Shown here piece by piece: positions 49,501 to 60,065 of a DNA stretch of 64,000 nucleotides (position 1 is its first letter; every line of letters starts with the position of its first letter). Source of the DNA: Acanthacorydalis orientalis (lineage: Eukaryota; Arthropoda; Insecta; Megaloptera; Corydalidae); assembly GCA_034766995.1 (NCBI GenBank), contig CM068320.1, positions 9,519,501 to 9,583,500 of the forward strand, read 5' to 3'. Below the pieces are notes generated by a model that ran no database searches, was not told the origin of the DNA, and saw only the letters and a program-made list of their open reading frames with translations. Made by a program: the position numbers and the translations under genes.

Positions 49501-52500
49501 TTTTTTTCAGAAAATGCCTGAAAAACCTAAAAAACTAATACAAACTACAATTTCATCAATATTTACATCAACATCAAGAAAAACTCAAAATGTAAAGAAT
49601 GATTTTCCAGTAAATTCTGAAAATCAAATGCATAACGATATTTCAATTTCATCTGATATTAAATATTGTACCCCAATAGAATTACAAAATCAATCAGACA
49701 AAGTCGCTGTATTACGAAAAGATTTACATAGAACAAACGTATGTATTTATATTTGATTAAAGTGATTAAAGTTGTAGAATTATAAGATTTTAACTTGTTT
49801 TTTTTTTTAACTATGTTTTCATTTGTAGAATATTATACAAATAGTGAGTTTATCTACTTTACCTGATGAAGGTGCTTCTTTATTTCGTAGAAAGGAAAAT
49901 ATCGAAATGGAGCTGTTAAAAGAAGAAAAAATATTAAATGAAATGAAGATTGATCCAAGTAAATTATTTTTATATTTATGTCTATATATTATAGGTTTTA
50001 TAATTATTTTATAAATATTTTAGTTTTTAGCAACTTAGCTAAGAAATCACCTCTTCGTGAAATAGAAGTTCCATCGTGGGAAAAACTTCAAAACTTTGCG
50101 GATAAAGTTGAACCAAATGGTGTTGGTAAAAAAGGTATTGTTTTTTTTTATTTTTTTAAATCTTTACTTAACACGTTGACGGCAGTGTGTACCACCGATG
50201 ACACAAATAGATCGATGAAGTAAAATACAAATTACAACACCGGTGTCAAAGTATTGAATGTTTATTTGTGAGATATATATATATATATGTGTGCATACAT
50301 GCGTATGAGTGCGCGTGCGTATATATAAACATGTATATGTGCATAATTATATGATAAAATCGAAACGTTTTAATTTTTCAGGAAAATTATAATTTAGTTG
50401 TAAATATATCTGTTGATTTAAAGTTAAAATACATTTTCATTGTCAGAATACTTTTTTTCTGAAGATTTACTCAGTATCCTATGCCTTTTTTATTTATATT
50501 CTGGAATTTAGCATTTTTATTTATAACATCCACCTTATATTTAGAATCTGACAATGAATCTATGAAAGTGTATTGGATACTACCCTCGTAATAAACCTCT
50601 TGTGCATTGGGCGCATTTTAAATCTAAAGATTTGCCAAACGCATGTATGGCACCGGCTATGTCGATTGTTTTACCAAACGCTTATCTGAATTTATAGGGT
50701 ACGTTGATGGTTTACGCTGAATGTATATGTCATAGGCAAAGTCTGACTGCAAATTGCGATTTACCTGGCCGCCATCAGCCAAAGTCCAACTTTGCCTAGG
50801 CAAACTGCGATTTACAGGGTCAAAAAAGAGTGAGGGTGAGGAGGAAAGTGTGGGTGAAGGTGATCTAACTTTAATTTTATAAATCAGGATATATATTGAC
50901 TAGTTAAAGTCGGACTTTGACTAACAGCGGCTGGGGAAAATCGCAGTTTGCTTAGGCAAAGTCAGACTTTGCCTGGTCGTCTGACTTTGCCGGCAACATA
51001 TATATTCAAGGTTCATCGACTGCAAATGTGTAAATTAGTGTGGTTTAAGTTATAAAAAGGCCGTTATATATCAAATAAAAAAAATGGTTTTAGATGTTGA
51101 AGGGTTTACAGTTCCTATTTATTGTTTAAATAAATATATTTATATTAATATTTTAAAAGAATAAATTAATGTCAATTATGAATAAAAAATCATCTTAAAA
51201 TTGTGATTTTGTTTTTTAATTTTATTATTGTAAAATACTTTGATGATGATTCAACTTTTAGATGGTACATTGATTCTGTCTTCTCTATCTGAAAAACAAT
51301 CAATGTTTTAAATATGATTTTTATTGAAACCTTTATCGATCATTCAAAATCTCAGTGGTATTTTCTTTTCATTTTCTTTCTACTGAAATTGGAGAAAAAG
51401 TGATTAATTTTTTTAAAATCTCAATTGTAGAAAATTAGTTATTAAAATATAAACATTTGAATAAATATCGCCAATCTGAAAAATATAATTATGGTACAAA
51501 ATGAGTCAAGATTATACCATTTATTTGTAAATCTAGTTGTGATAAGATATTATTTATGTAAATTTCCATACATAAAATTAAAAAGTTTGTTTTCATAATT
51601 TAATTTTTAGCAATGGGAACATATGTATCTCAGAAAACCTTAACAATGGATAGATTACAAAATTTACATGGGTCATTATCAACTTGCCCTAATGAAAATG
51701 TATTTGCTGAAGACCCAGAAGGACTGAAAGTGGAATTGATGTCTCATCAAAAACATGCTCTTGCATGGATGTTATGGCGTGAAAAACAAAAACCACCTGG
51801 TGGAATTCTTGGTAATAAATGGGAATTTTATAAGTTCAACTGTTTATAAAATTGTAAAGACATATTTTTTATCTGTTTAGTATATGTTTTGTTATGTTTA
51901 TGTATATATATGAGGGGGTTTCACAACATTTGTAGAAGTGACATATAGATGGTATTGGGCAAACATGAAAGTATTTTTTCTTGAAGTGGCATCCTTGATT
52001 AGCGGTTTATAAAAAATTGAGAACAAAACATCTCTTAGTTTATCTTTGACAGCGATCTAAATAAGACGTATTTGGATATTTTTGTGAAATGGATAAATTG
52101 AAACATTGTGCAGTTATTGAATTTTTAGTTTTGGATGATATGAACGCTATCCAAATTTTTGGAAAGATGCGTATGGTAACTCCTCCCTAGCATATGCCAC
52201 AGTGGCAAAATGGGTTGCTGAATTTAAAGAAGACAGAACATCCATCGAAGATGAGCCCCGCAGTGGTAGGTCCTCAGTGTCAGTTACTGCAGAAAATGTT
52301 GATAAAGTGCACGATATGGTGTTGATGACTAGCGAGTGAAGGTGCACGAAATGGTGTTGGTGACTAGCGAGTGAAGGTGCATGAGATAGAGGCTTTGGGA
52401 ATATCAACTGGCAGCATACATTCTATTTTATCTGAAAATTATGAGCATATCAAAAATATTGATGAGATGGGTTCTGCGAATGCTCAAATTCTGAAATGCT

Positions 52501-55500
52501 TCTGAAATTTCAAAGGATTGCAACATAATAAAAAGGATTTTTTGTGTCGGTTTGTGATTACTGATGAGAGTTGGTTTCATCACCACATATCAAAGTTCAA
52601 AGAACAATCGAAACAGTGGACTAAGAGAGGAGGTAGGCTGCCAAAGAAGTTCAAAGCTGGTTCATCAACAAAGTCATGACTTCATTTTTTTTGGGATGCA
52701 CAGGGAATTTTGTTGGTGGATTATTTGAAAAGGGGAAATACAATCAACAGCGCTTATTACTGTACCTTTTTGGACATGTGTAAGCTGCCATTGATGAAAA
52801 ATGATCCAGAACATAATGCAAGAAAATCCTATTTCATCACGACAATGCTCTCGCTCATTCATCAATACAAACAGCCGCCAAAATCCATTATCTTAGCTTC
52901 GAATTAATCCCTCTGCCCTATACTCACCAGACCTGGCCCTCTCCGACTTCTGTCTCTTTCCACAACTGAAAACATTCCTTACTGGGAACAGATTTAACAC
53001 AGATGAAGAAGTAATAGCCGAAGTAGGTGCCTATTTTGAAGAGCTCGAGAAATTATACTTCACCAGTGACATAATGGCACTTGAGCAATGTTGGATGAAA
53101 TGTATTGATCTTAAGGGAGATTATGTTGAAAAATAAAGATAATTTTATTATCCTAACTATTGTCTTTCCATTTACTTCTGCAAATTTTTTGAAATCTCGT
53201 ACATGTATGTATGTATGCATATATATATGTAAATGTATATATAAATATATATAGATATAGGTACATAGATGAAATATATTTCAATGAATCTTAGTAATGT
53301 ATATGTTTTTCTTATGGCAGCTGATGATATGGGGCTTGGAAAAACACTCACAATGATATCACTAATATTGAAAACAAATGAGATACAAAAGTATAATGAT
53401 AGTGAAGATAGTAATGATTCTGAAAGTGACAATGAATGGAAATGTAAAGAAAATTTGAAAAGAAAATGTGAGTATAATAAAATGAAACTGCATATAAGGA
53501 ATTAGTTTACTTGATTGTAACTTTTTTTAGTTTATAATGGTGGAACATTAGTAGTTTGTCCTGCAAGTTTAATTAACCAATGGGAAGAAGAAATTAATAA
53601 ACATTGTTGTAGAGGTGTGATATCATTTGAAGTATATCATGGATATAATCGTAATCCAAAATCTAAAAGGTACTATACATAGACATACATGTGTGTATAT
53701 TACATACATTCACGTGTACCGTTTTTAAAATTTGTATTTCACAATTTTAATTATCATTTTTTGTTAACTTAAGAACTTTATTTATTAAAATAGATTTAGT
53801 TAGAATGTGATCTGAAATATCAATTTTTATTGAACTAATTATAAAATAAACATACATACATGTATACGTATATATATATATATTTAAAAATATATTTTAA
53901 ATGTTCAATAATATTCTTATGATTATCACCAAGTCACCATTACACATTTTATTTTTAGATTGGCTAAAAATGATGTTGTGTTAACAACATATAACTTAAT
54001 TATGAAAGATTTTAAAAATATTGTAAGTAGATTTTAATAATAAAATTTGCTATAAATTAATTTTAAAATTTATAGCAAAATATGTATTAAAAATTTTTTG
54101 AAGGGTCCTTTATTCCAAATAAAATGGCGTCGAATTATCTTAGATGAAGCTCATGTTATAAGAAATCATAAAACTAATACCGCTCAGGGTGTATTCATGT
54201 TAAAGGGTAAACATCGTTGGACACTTACTGGAACTCCAATTCATAATAAGGACTTTGATCTGTATTCATTATTGAAGTTTATTAAATGCACTCCATTTGA
54301 TGATATGATGGTATTACTTTTGTATATTTTTATCCTTATGTGTGTGTATATATATGCATATGTGTATATAATAACCACTCACATGTTTATTTATTGAAAT
54401 ATGTACAAAATTTTGATTTTCGTACAGATTTGGAAAAAATGGATTTCTAATAACAGTACTGGAGGACAAGAAAGATTACATACCGTAATGAAAACTTTAA
54501 TGCTTCGTCGTACAAAAGCACAATTAAAGGAGTTAGGCACTTTAACTTGTTTGCCTGAAAAGAGTTTTGATGTTATTCAAGTAACTCTCGATAGTGATGA
54601 AATGGCCATTTACCAAAAAGTATTAATTTTTTCCAAAACTCTTTTACATAATTTTTTACATCAAAGGACATTAAAAAACACTGATTTGATTGAGTCAAAA
54701 CTGACTACATCTAATACATCTCAAAATAGTAAGTAAATAATTTCAATTTATGAATATTAAAACGTTTTTTTTTGTTAAATTTATATTTTCAGTATTGTTT
54801 TATTTTGATAGGCGGTGCACAGAAGGAATATACAAAAATGTTTGAAAAAATTTCAAAACACTACAAAGGAAAAGAAATTAAATCACATGAAATTTTAGTT
54901 TTACTATTGAGACTTCGTCAGATTTGTTGTCATCCATGTTTAGTAAAATCAGTATGTATTTTTATTAAAATGATATAAAAATATATTTTCATTTGTATGT
55001 TTTTTAATATAAATATGAAAAAATAATGAATTTATATTGTATATTGAAATATTTGTTCATTTTAAGTAATGTATTTTAAATAGTAATAATAAGCCTATAA
55101 TTGTATATATTTTAACCAAATAGATGTTAGATAATGAAGTTTGTGAAGCTGATGGAATTGAAGATAGTGAAGGAAATGATATAGATATTTTAAAGCAATT
55201 ACAACAGTTGACTCTAGATTCAAATGATAATGTGCCTAGTGAAGCAAAATCAGTTGATGAAGACAATTTTCAGATGTCAAGTCAAATTTTTAGTAAGACG
55301 AATCAATTATTTGATGAGCACCGAAAAAGTTCTAAAGTAAATTTTATTTATATATATATATATATATATGATTTTTGTTAATTTGTGTAGTTTATAAAAT
55401 AAAATTATTTTTTTTAGATAAGAGAAATGATGAAAATACTTAAAGAAAAAGTTATTCCAACTAATGATAAAGCAATTATTGTCTCTCAGTGGACTACTAT

Positions 55501-56110
55501 GCTAGATATATTGAAGTTCCATCTCGATAAAGCTAATATTAAATCGATTATATTTTCTGGTAAAGTGCCTGTGCGCCAAAGAATGGCTTTAGTAAATGAG
55601 TTCAACAACGCTTCAGGAACATCACAGGTTTATATTATTTTTTAATAAATTTCAGTTATTTAAATTTGAATTTGGTAAATTTGGATACTTTTTTAACATT
55701 TTTAATGTGTTTTGTAGATAATGCTTTTGTCACTTAACGCTGGTGGTGTTGGATTAAATTTAATAGGAGCAAATCATTTATTGTTTTTTGATTTACATTG
55801 GAATCCACAATTAGAATCACAAGCTCAAGATAGAATATATCGTGTTGGCCAAATGAAATCTGTGAAAGTTTATAAGTAATAAATCCTTAATATTTTTGTT
55901 ATCGTAAATTTTTGAACTATTCTTTATTAAAGTTATAATTTATTTTTTTCCATTTTTTCAAGATTTATATCTAATGACACTATTGAAGAACGAATTAAAT
56001 CTCTTCAAGATAAAAAACTTTCTACTGCTACAGAAATATTGACAGGAGTAAAACAAATTCAAGGAAGTAAACTTAGTATAGATGATATAAAAATGTTATT
56101 TAATATGTAG
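46504..56110 (+). CDS. lds: Lodestar/TTF2-type SNF2 ATPase (transcription termination factor 2)
   Basis: Seventeen exons: 46504-46974, 48337-48457, 48515-48585, 49511-49738, 49829-49958, 50024-50134, 51611-51811, 53321-53467, 53531-53669, 53959-54022, 54104-54310, 54428-54728, 54812-54951, 55124-55336, 55418-55627, 55718-55875 and 55963-56110. All junctions are GT-AG and keep phase, giving 1019 residues, close to Drosophila Lodestar. All SNF2 motifs are present: I 'DDMGLGKT' (446-453), Ia '[13 protein letters not shown]', II 'DEAH' (575-578), III 'LTGTP' (602-606), IV 'IIVSQW', V '[11 protein letters not shown]' (923-933) and VI '[11 protein letters not shown]' (953-963). The first ~220 residues are acidic and Ser/Asn-rich. 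The family uses ATP to release RNA polymerase II and transcripts from DNA, notably at mitosis, and is nuclear once cells enter mitosis. The start has an A at -3 (aaaATGG). Intron 7 carries a mariner relic, intron 6 a fold-back repeat. Confidence 0.93.
50703..51020. repeat. Fold-back element with nested palindromes in Lodestar intron 6
   Basis: A ~318-bp block whose ends are long imperfect inverted repeats: 'gaatgtatatgt....ggcaaagtctgac' on the left, and the reverse complement of 'gtctgactttgccggcaacatatatattc' on the right. Internally, the motif CAAAGTC/GACTTTG recurs as several hairpins, one of them (50955-50973) a perfect 9+1+9 palindrome. It is GC-richer than its surroundings. It looks like a MITE or fold-back transposon of unknown superfamily; no clear target duplication was identified. 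Confidence 0.65.
51911..53199 (+). pseudogene. Full-length but decayed mariner element in Lodestar intron 7
   Basis: Imperfect terminal repeats (GAGGGGGTTTCACAACATTT at about 51912; GAGATTTCAAAAAATTTGCA on the opposite strand at about 53198) enclose ~1.29 kb. A transposase frame starts at 52089 ([20 protein letters not shown]) and is traceable to a stop at 53134-53136. Recognisable parts are '[27 protein letters not shown]', '[11 protein letters not shown]', '[14 protein letters not shown]' (second catalytic Asp), '[20 protein letters not shown]' (third catalytic Asp) and '[17 protein letters not shown]'. Several frameshifts and a 35-bp tandem duplication (52307-52376) break it. It lies between the exon ending 'PPGGIL' and the exon beginning 'ADDMGLGKT', and is spliced out with the intron. 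Confidence 0.88.
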
Positions 56111-57858
56111 TTGTAAATATTTTATTAATAATATTGTCATTTAATTATTGAATTAAATATTTAGAAAAAAATATTTCTTAAATTTAAATATAAACTTTAA
56201 ATATATGATTTAATATGTAATTTGTAAACCATTTTAATATGTGTTATTTTTTATATAGAACTTTAAACTTAGCTATTCTAACATAAAACTAAGAACATAC
56301 AACTTTTTATAAGTAAAAGATAGATGATTGAAATGTGTGTACAATGTAAAATTTTTAATATTTTTTTAAATATAAAATTGATCTGATAGATCATTCTGTA
56401 AGTTAGGCAGTACATTGGAGAGCTGTTTGATATTGTAAATGTGAAGTATTCAAGTGGATTGAGTTTCACTGAGAATAAAGAAAATAGGAAGTTGCTTATA
56501 TATGAAAGTGCAAATTAGCAAATTAATAAATTAACAGCTGTTTTATCAAAAAAATTTAATAAGAGTATAGTTATCAGTGACAATAACAATTTTGCTCTAA
56601 TGTTTAAAGTTGTTTAAGATTATGAACAGTATGGAAATGATTGAATAAATATTACGGTGTACCATTTTAAGTGATTACATAATCATAATGCAGATAAGTG
56701 GATGGATTGATGTTAAAATAAGGTATTTGAAATCTTAAATAATAACATGCATGCTTACAAGTGTTGTATAGCTAAAATCATAACTTATTACTGATAAGTA
56801 TGTACTGATATCTCAATTCTAGTTGTTTGTAATTTTAATCAATTCTAAGACTGAAGAAAGTATATGGATTATGTATGCTATAGATGTTTGTAGCATAGAT
56901 AAAATTTATATTAGTGGTAGTGTGAAAATAATTGATCATTTCACTAATCTTCAAAAAATTTTAATTGAATAAATTTATTTTCTTTCCTTATACTCCCAAA
57001 TACTTTTTTTTATAATTTATTTTATTTATTCAAAATGAAAATTAACTTATTTTTTTATTATAAACTATCAGGGGGATTTCCCCCCACTTGTTATGCAGGC
57101 TGACCCTTAGGGGTTCTTCAATGCTTACTTTACTTGTACCTCAGAATCACTTTGTTCGCTCCCCCGTTTCACTTCGGTCATATTGCATATATTCGCTCAA
57201 TATTGTAATAAATATATATATATATATATATATATATCTATATTAGTATGTTTATATAATCATTCACGCAAATTGTAACGCAGTTGTTTTATAAAGTCAT
57301 AGATTTCTTGTCATCTTTGTAAAAATTTCTTGCAACTTGGGGTGTCATCATTAATAGTAATTTAATACAAAATCTGTACTGTTTATAAAAATGTTTTTTC
57401 CATTTTTTGAAATTTTACGAAATATTTTTTCATCAATGTAGATTAGACAAAATATAGATCAGGTGTAGAATAAAAAGATAAATAATTCGTATAAAATACA
57501 TATTATAGCATATCCTCAAACCACATTTATTTATCTCTGCTTTGAATTATATACTTAATTAGTTGTATATGGTGTTCATAGATGGTACGTCACATAAATT
57601 ATGTGTTATCATTAACAAAATGTCATAATCGTACTCTTATTTAATGGTTATGTGATAATATTTTAGTTTACGATTGTATTTCAATAAAGTTTTAATTTAT
57701 ATGGTGTTTGGAAGAATGAAAATCACATAATTCATTTAACTGGTTACATTTTTATTATATATATTATATACTTTTATGTAAGTTGTGATGTTTTCTTAAG
57801 AAATTAAAGTGAAAAAACTTATTAATTCCAAATGTTATAAATAAAATTTCTTTTTAGT
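56111..57858. other. Intergenic between Lodestar and mRpL55
   Basis: AATAAA near 56473 is a candidate Lodestar poly(A) signal. A GC-richer patch at about 57065-57195 contains 'CAGGGGGATTTCCCCCC' and 'TTCGCTCCCCCGTTTCACTT', a style that recurs at 44360-44420. A TA tract lies at 57207-57238. The mRpL55 start is preceded at once by a splice acceptor-like 'ctttttag', so an untranslated first exon may lie in this interval. Confidence 0.55.
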
Positions 57859-58082
57859 ATGAATTGTTATTGTCATCATGCTTTTCCATACATTTTGGAC
57901 ATATTTAAAATACTGAACCGACGATGCCTGAGTTCATTATCAGCAAGCATAACAAGAACTCATCGATTAGTTTATGCTAAATTATATCCAACAATAGTTG
58001 TGTTACCTGATGGGTCAAGCATCACTATTCAATATCATGAACCAAGGAAGATAATAAAGGTAATTTTTTATGTATTTGTGTG

Positions 58083-58115
<33 letters not shown>

Positions 58116-58570
58116 ATACAAGAAGTCCTTATGTATTTATTAGAGCCATCACAGTGATATGGTTACATAAAAATAATTAATTATAAAGCAATATAAAACA
58201 ATAATACTAATATATTTATTAAATGATTTACCCACATATATTTGTCAAAACCAATTTTTTTTTCTTTTCACTATGGAATTTTAGTCTCCATTGTAAGTTC
58301 TTTTTTAAAAAGGAAAAAGAATTATCTTCAAGTAATGGAAATATCTCTTCCTCCCCCCCCCTATATATATATTTTGTCCTTGTATATGTACATGCATATT
58401 TTTTTATAACTGAAAATTAAAATTTATAGCTACCATTGGATATATCATTGTTAACTGAATTGGAAAAAAAGCTTAGATTAGACCAAAGAAAGGTTAAAAA
58501 GAAGATTAAGATAGAAGATGATACTGATGATGAGTTTGATCGAAATAAATATTTGAAATATTTTAAATAG
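57859..58570 (+). CDS. mRpL55: Mitochondrial ribosomal protein L55 (bL-type mitochondria-specific large-subunit protein)
   Basis: Exons 57859-58059 and 58430-58570, joined in phase 0 over a 370-nt intron, encode 113 residues. After an N-terminal stretch with Arg/Ser/Leu typical of a mitochondrial targeting sequence come '[20 protein letters not shown]', '[15 protein letters not shown]', '[20 protein letters not shown]', and a Lys-rich end '[20 protein letters not shown]'. This is the full L55 signature: the 'YPT..V.PDGS.I.I.Y.EPR.II.LPLDL' block and the acidic 'FD...Y' tail. The protein is a peripheral mitoribosome large-subunit component. The first ATG follows 'ttttag' by one base, suggesting an upstream non-coding exon. 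An AATAAA signal at 58637 lies 67 bp after the stop. Confidence 0.92.
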
Positions 58571-59605
58571 TTCTAATTATATTATGTCTGTATATATGCA
58601 GTATTTTAAATCGTGCAAATTGTAAAAGTTTGTGGTAATAAAATGTACATTTGATTATTCATTTTTAAAGAAAAAAGTATTACGGTATTACTGAACATGA
58701 GTTTTGTATATAAATATAATATTTTGTCATATCTATTAATGTTTTAAAAACTATAATGAAAGTATTTAGATAGCTTGATACTCCTCTTTCACTATAGAAT
58801 CAAGGTACTTGAAAAAGGAATGAGTGTTAAAACTAGTTGCAGTGAAATACAATGAGAATGAGCCAGTATGAACACTTAAGAGAATACAACAGATATGAAA
58901 ATAAACAATTTTTATTTTAGCATGAAATCTTTTACAAATATGTTTGTAGTAACACTACATATTTGAATTGATGCATACTACCAGTTTGTACATTATGTAA
59001 GTATGTAAATGTTAGTAGTGATAACAGGGTTGGTAAGTGATGAAATTATATGATACAAAATAAACTTTTTAGATTTTTTTTCATTTTCAATTTGTGAATT
59101 GTTTCTGAGTTAACATTTATTCGAATAAGAAAATTATTTTTGGTAAGTGTTAATTACTTTATTAAGTATTATATGATTATCTTAAAATGATTTAAAAAAA
59201 ATTACTTCAATAACTTTACTTAAATTTAAATCATCATTTATGTTTAATTATAACAGTATATTGCTACCATTGTTTGCTAAGAGATTTACTATTATTTTAA
59301 TTTATTTCTTTTGTATAAGTTACTATTAAGTCTGTTTTCTATTTTTTACTGGTAGTTTCAACTATTTTTATCTTCAGATAAATTTTTTGAGCAATTTAAA
59401 ATGATATACCTAAGATGATGAATGTCAAAACTATTTGTAAAAAATACTGTATGAATGGAAGGTATCAAAAAGTTTTAAATTATTAATATGCAGTACTGTA
59501 ACCAGAAAGATTTTAATTACAGATATTAGTACTGATAAAGTATATCTACAAATCGGTAACAATAGATTGATATTTCTAAAATTCACTATTTTTTTTGCTC
59601 TGACT
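58571..59605. other. Intergenic after mRpL55
   Basis: The poly(A) signal of mRpL55 is at 58637-58642. I see nothing else recognisable; composition is ordinary AT-rich single-copy-looking DNA. Confidence 0.6.
58637..58642 (+). terminator. Poly(A) signal of mRpL55
   Basis: AATAAA 67 bp after the mRpL55 stop codon, followed by a T/G-rich stretch. Confidence 0.6.
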
Positions 59606-60060
59606 TTAACCTTTTGCGGTTGTAAGTTGGGCTAGTCTGACAAGATGCTTTTACCGTTTCGGTCATAGATTCTGCTATGCCTGACACACACACCATTCAT
59701 TTATTTACAGGCGTAACAGTGCAGTTTCAAAGATAGGACAGGTAGAAACAAAGAACGTTTGCTAGTCGGTGGCAGTAAGATAAGCGATCACTGATGTTGG
59801 AAGAGCCTGATTTAGTCTCTTTTCTATTGTAGAACAGCCAACAATAATATTCTAATAGTAGAAGTCTTGATACTGTATGTATTGTCACTTTTTGGTTATC
59901 TTTTTATTTTATTATATTATTTTTCAAATTTTTATGTTCAAAAATGTTCTAAAATGACTAGAAGAAAGCAAAATAACATAATTGAAGATATGGAGAGTAG
60001 CGAAGATTAATTTTACATAAAATCTTTGGATACAGACATCGATGAAGATGATAGAAACAT
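59606..60060 (+). mobile_element. 5' end of a piggyBac-like element with transposase start
   Basis: TTAA at 59606-59609 is followed by CCTTTTGCGGTTGTAAG, matching the TTAA-CCCTTTGCGG style of piggyBac-like termini. At 59954 an ATG opens MTRRKQNNIIEDMESSED, then a stop, after which the same frame continues 'FYIKSLDTDIDEDDRN'. A short basic start followed by an acidic stretch is typical of piggyBac transposase N-termini. The rest of the transposase is missing: the sequence turns into satellite at about 60065. No right-hand end was found in the window. The assignment rests on termini and an acidic N-terminus, so it is moderate. Confidence 0.55.
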
Positions 60061-60065
60061 TTGTG

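Noticed and set aside
50024..50031. Alternative acceptor at 50029-50030 for Lodestar exon 6
   Set aside because: It would put a TAG stop two codons into the exon; the acceptor at 50022-50023 keeps the frame open.
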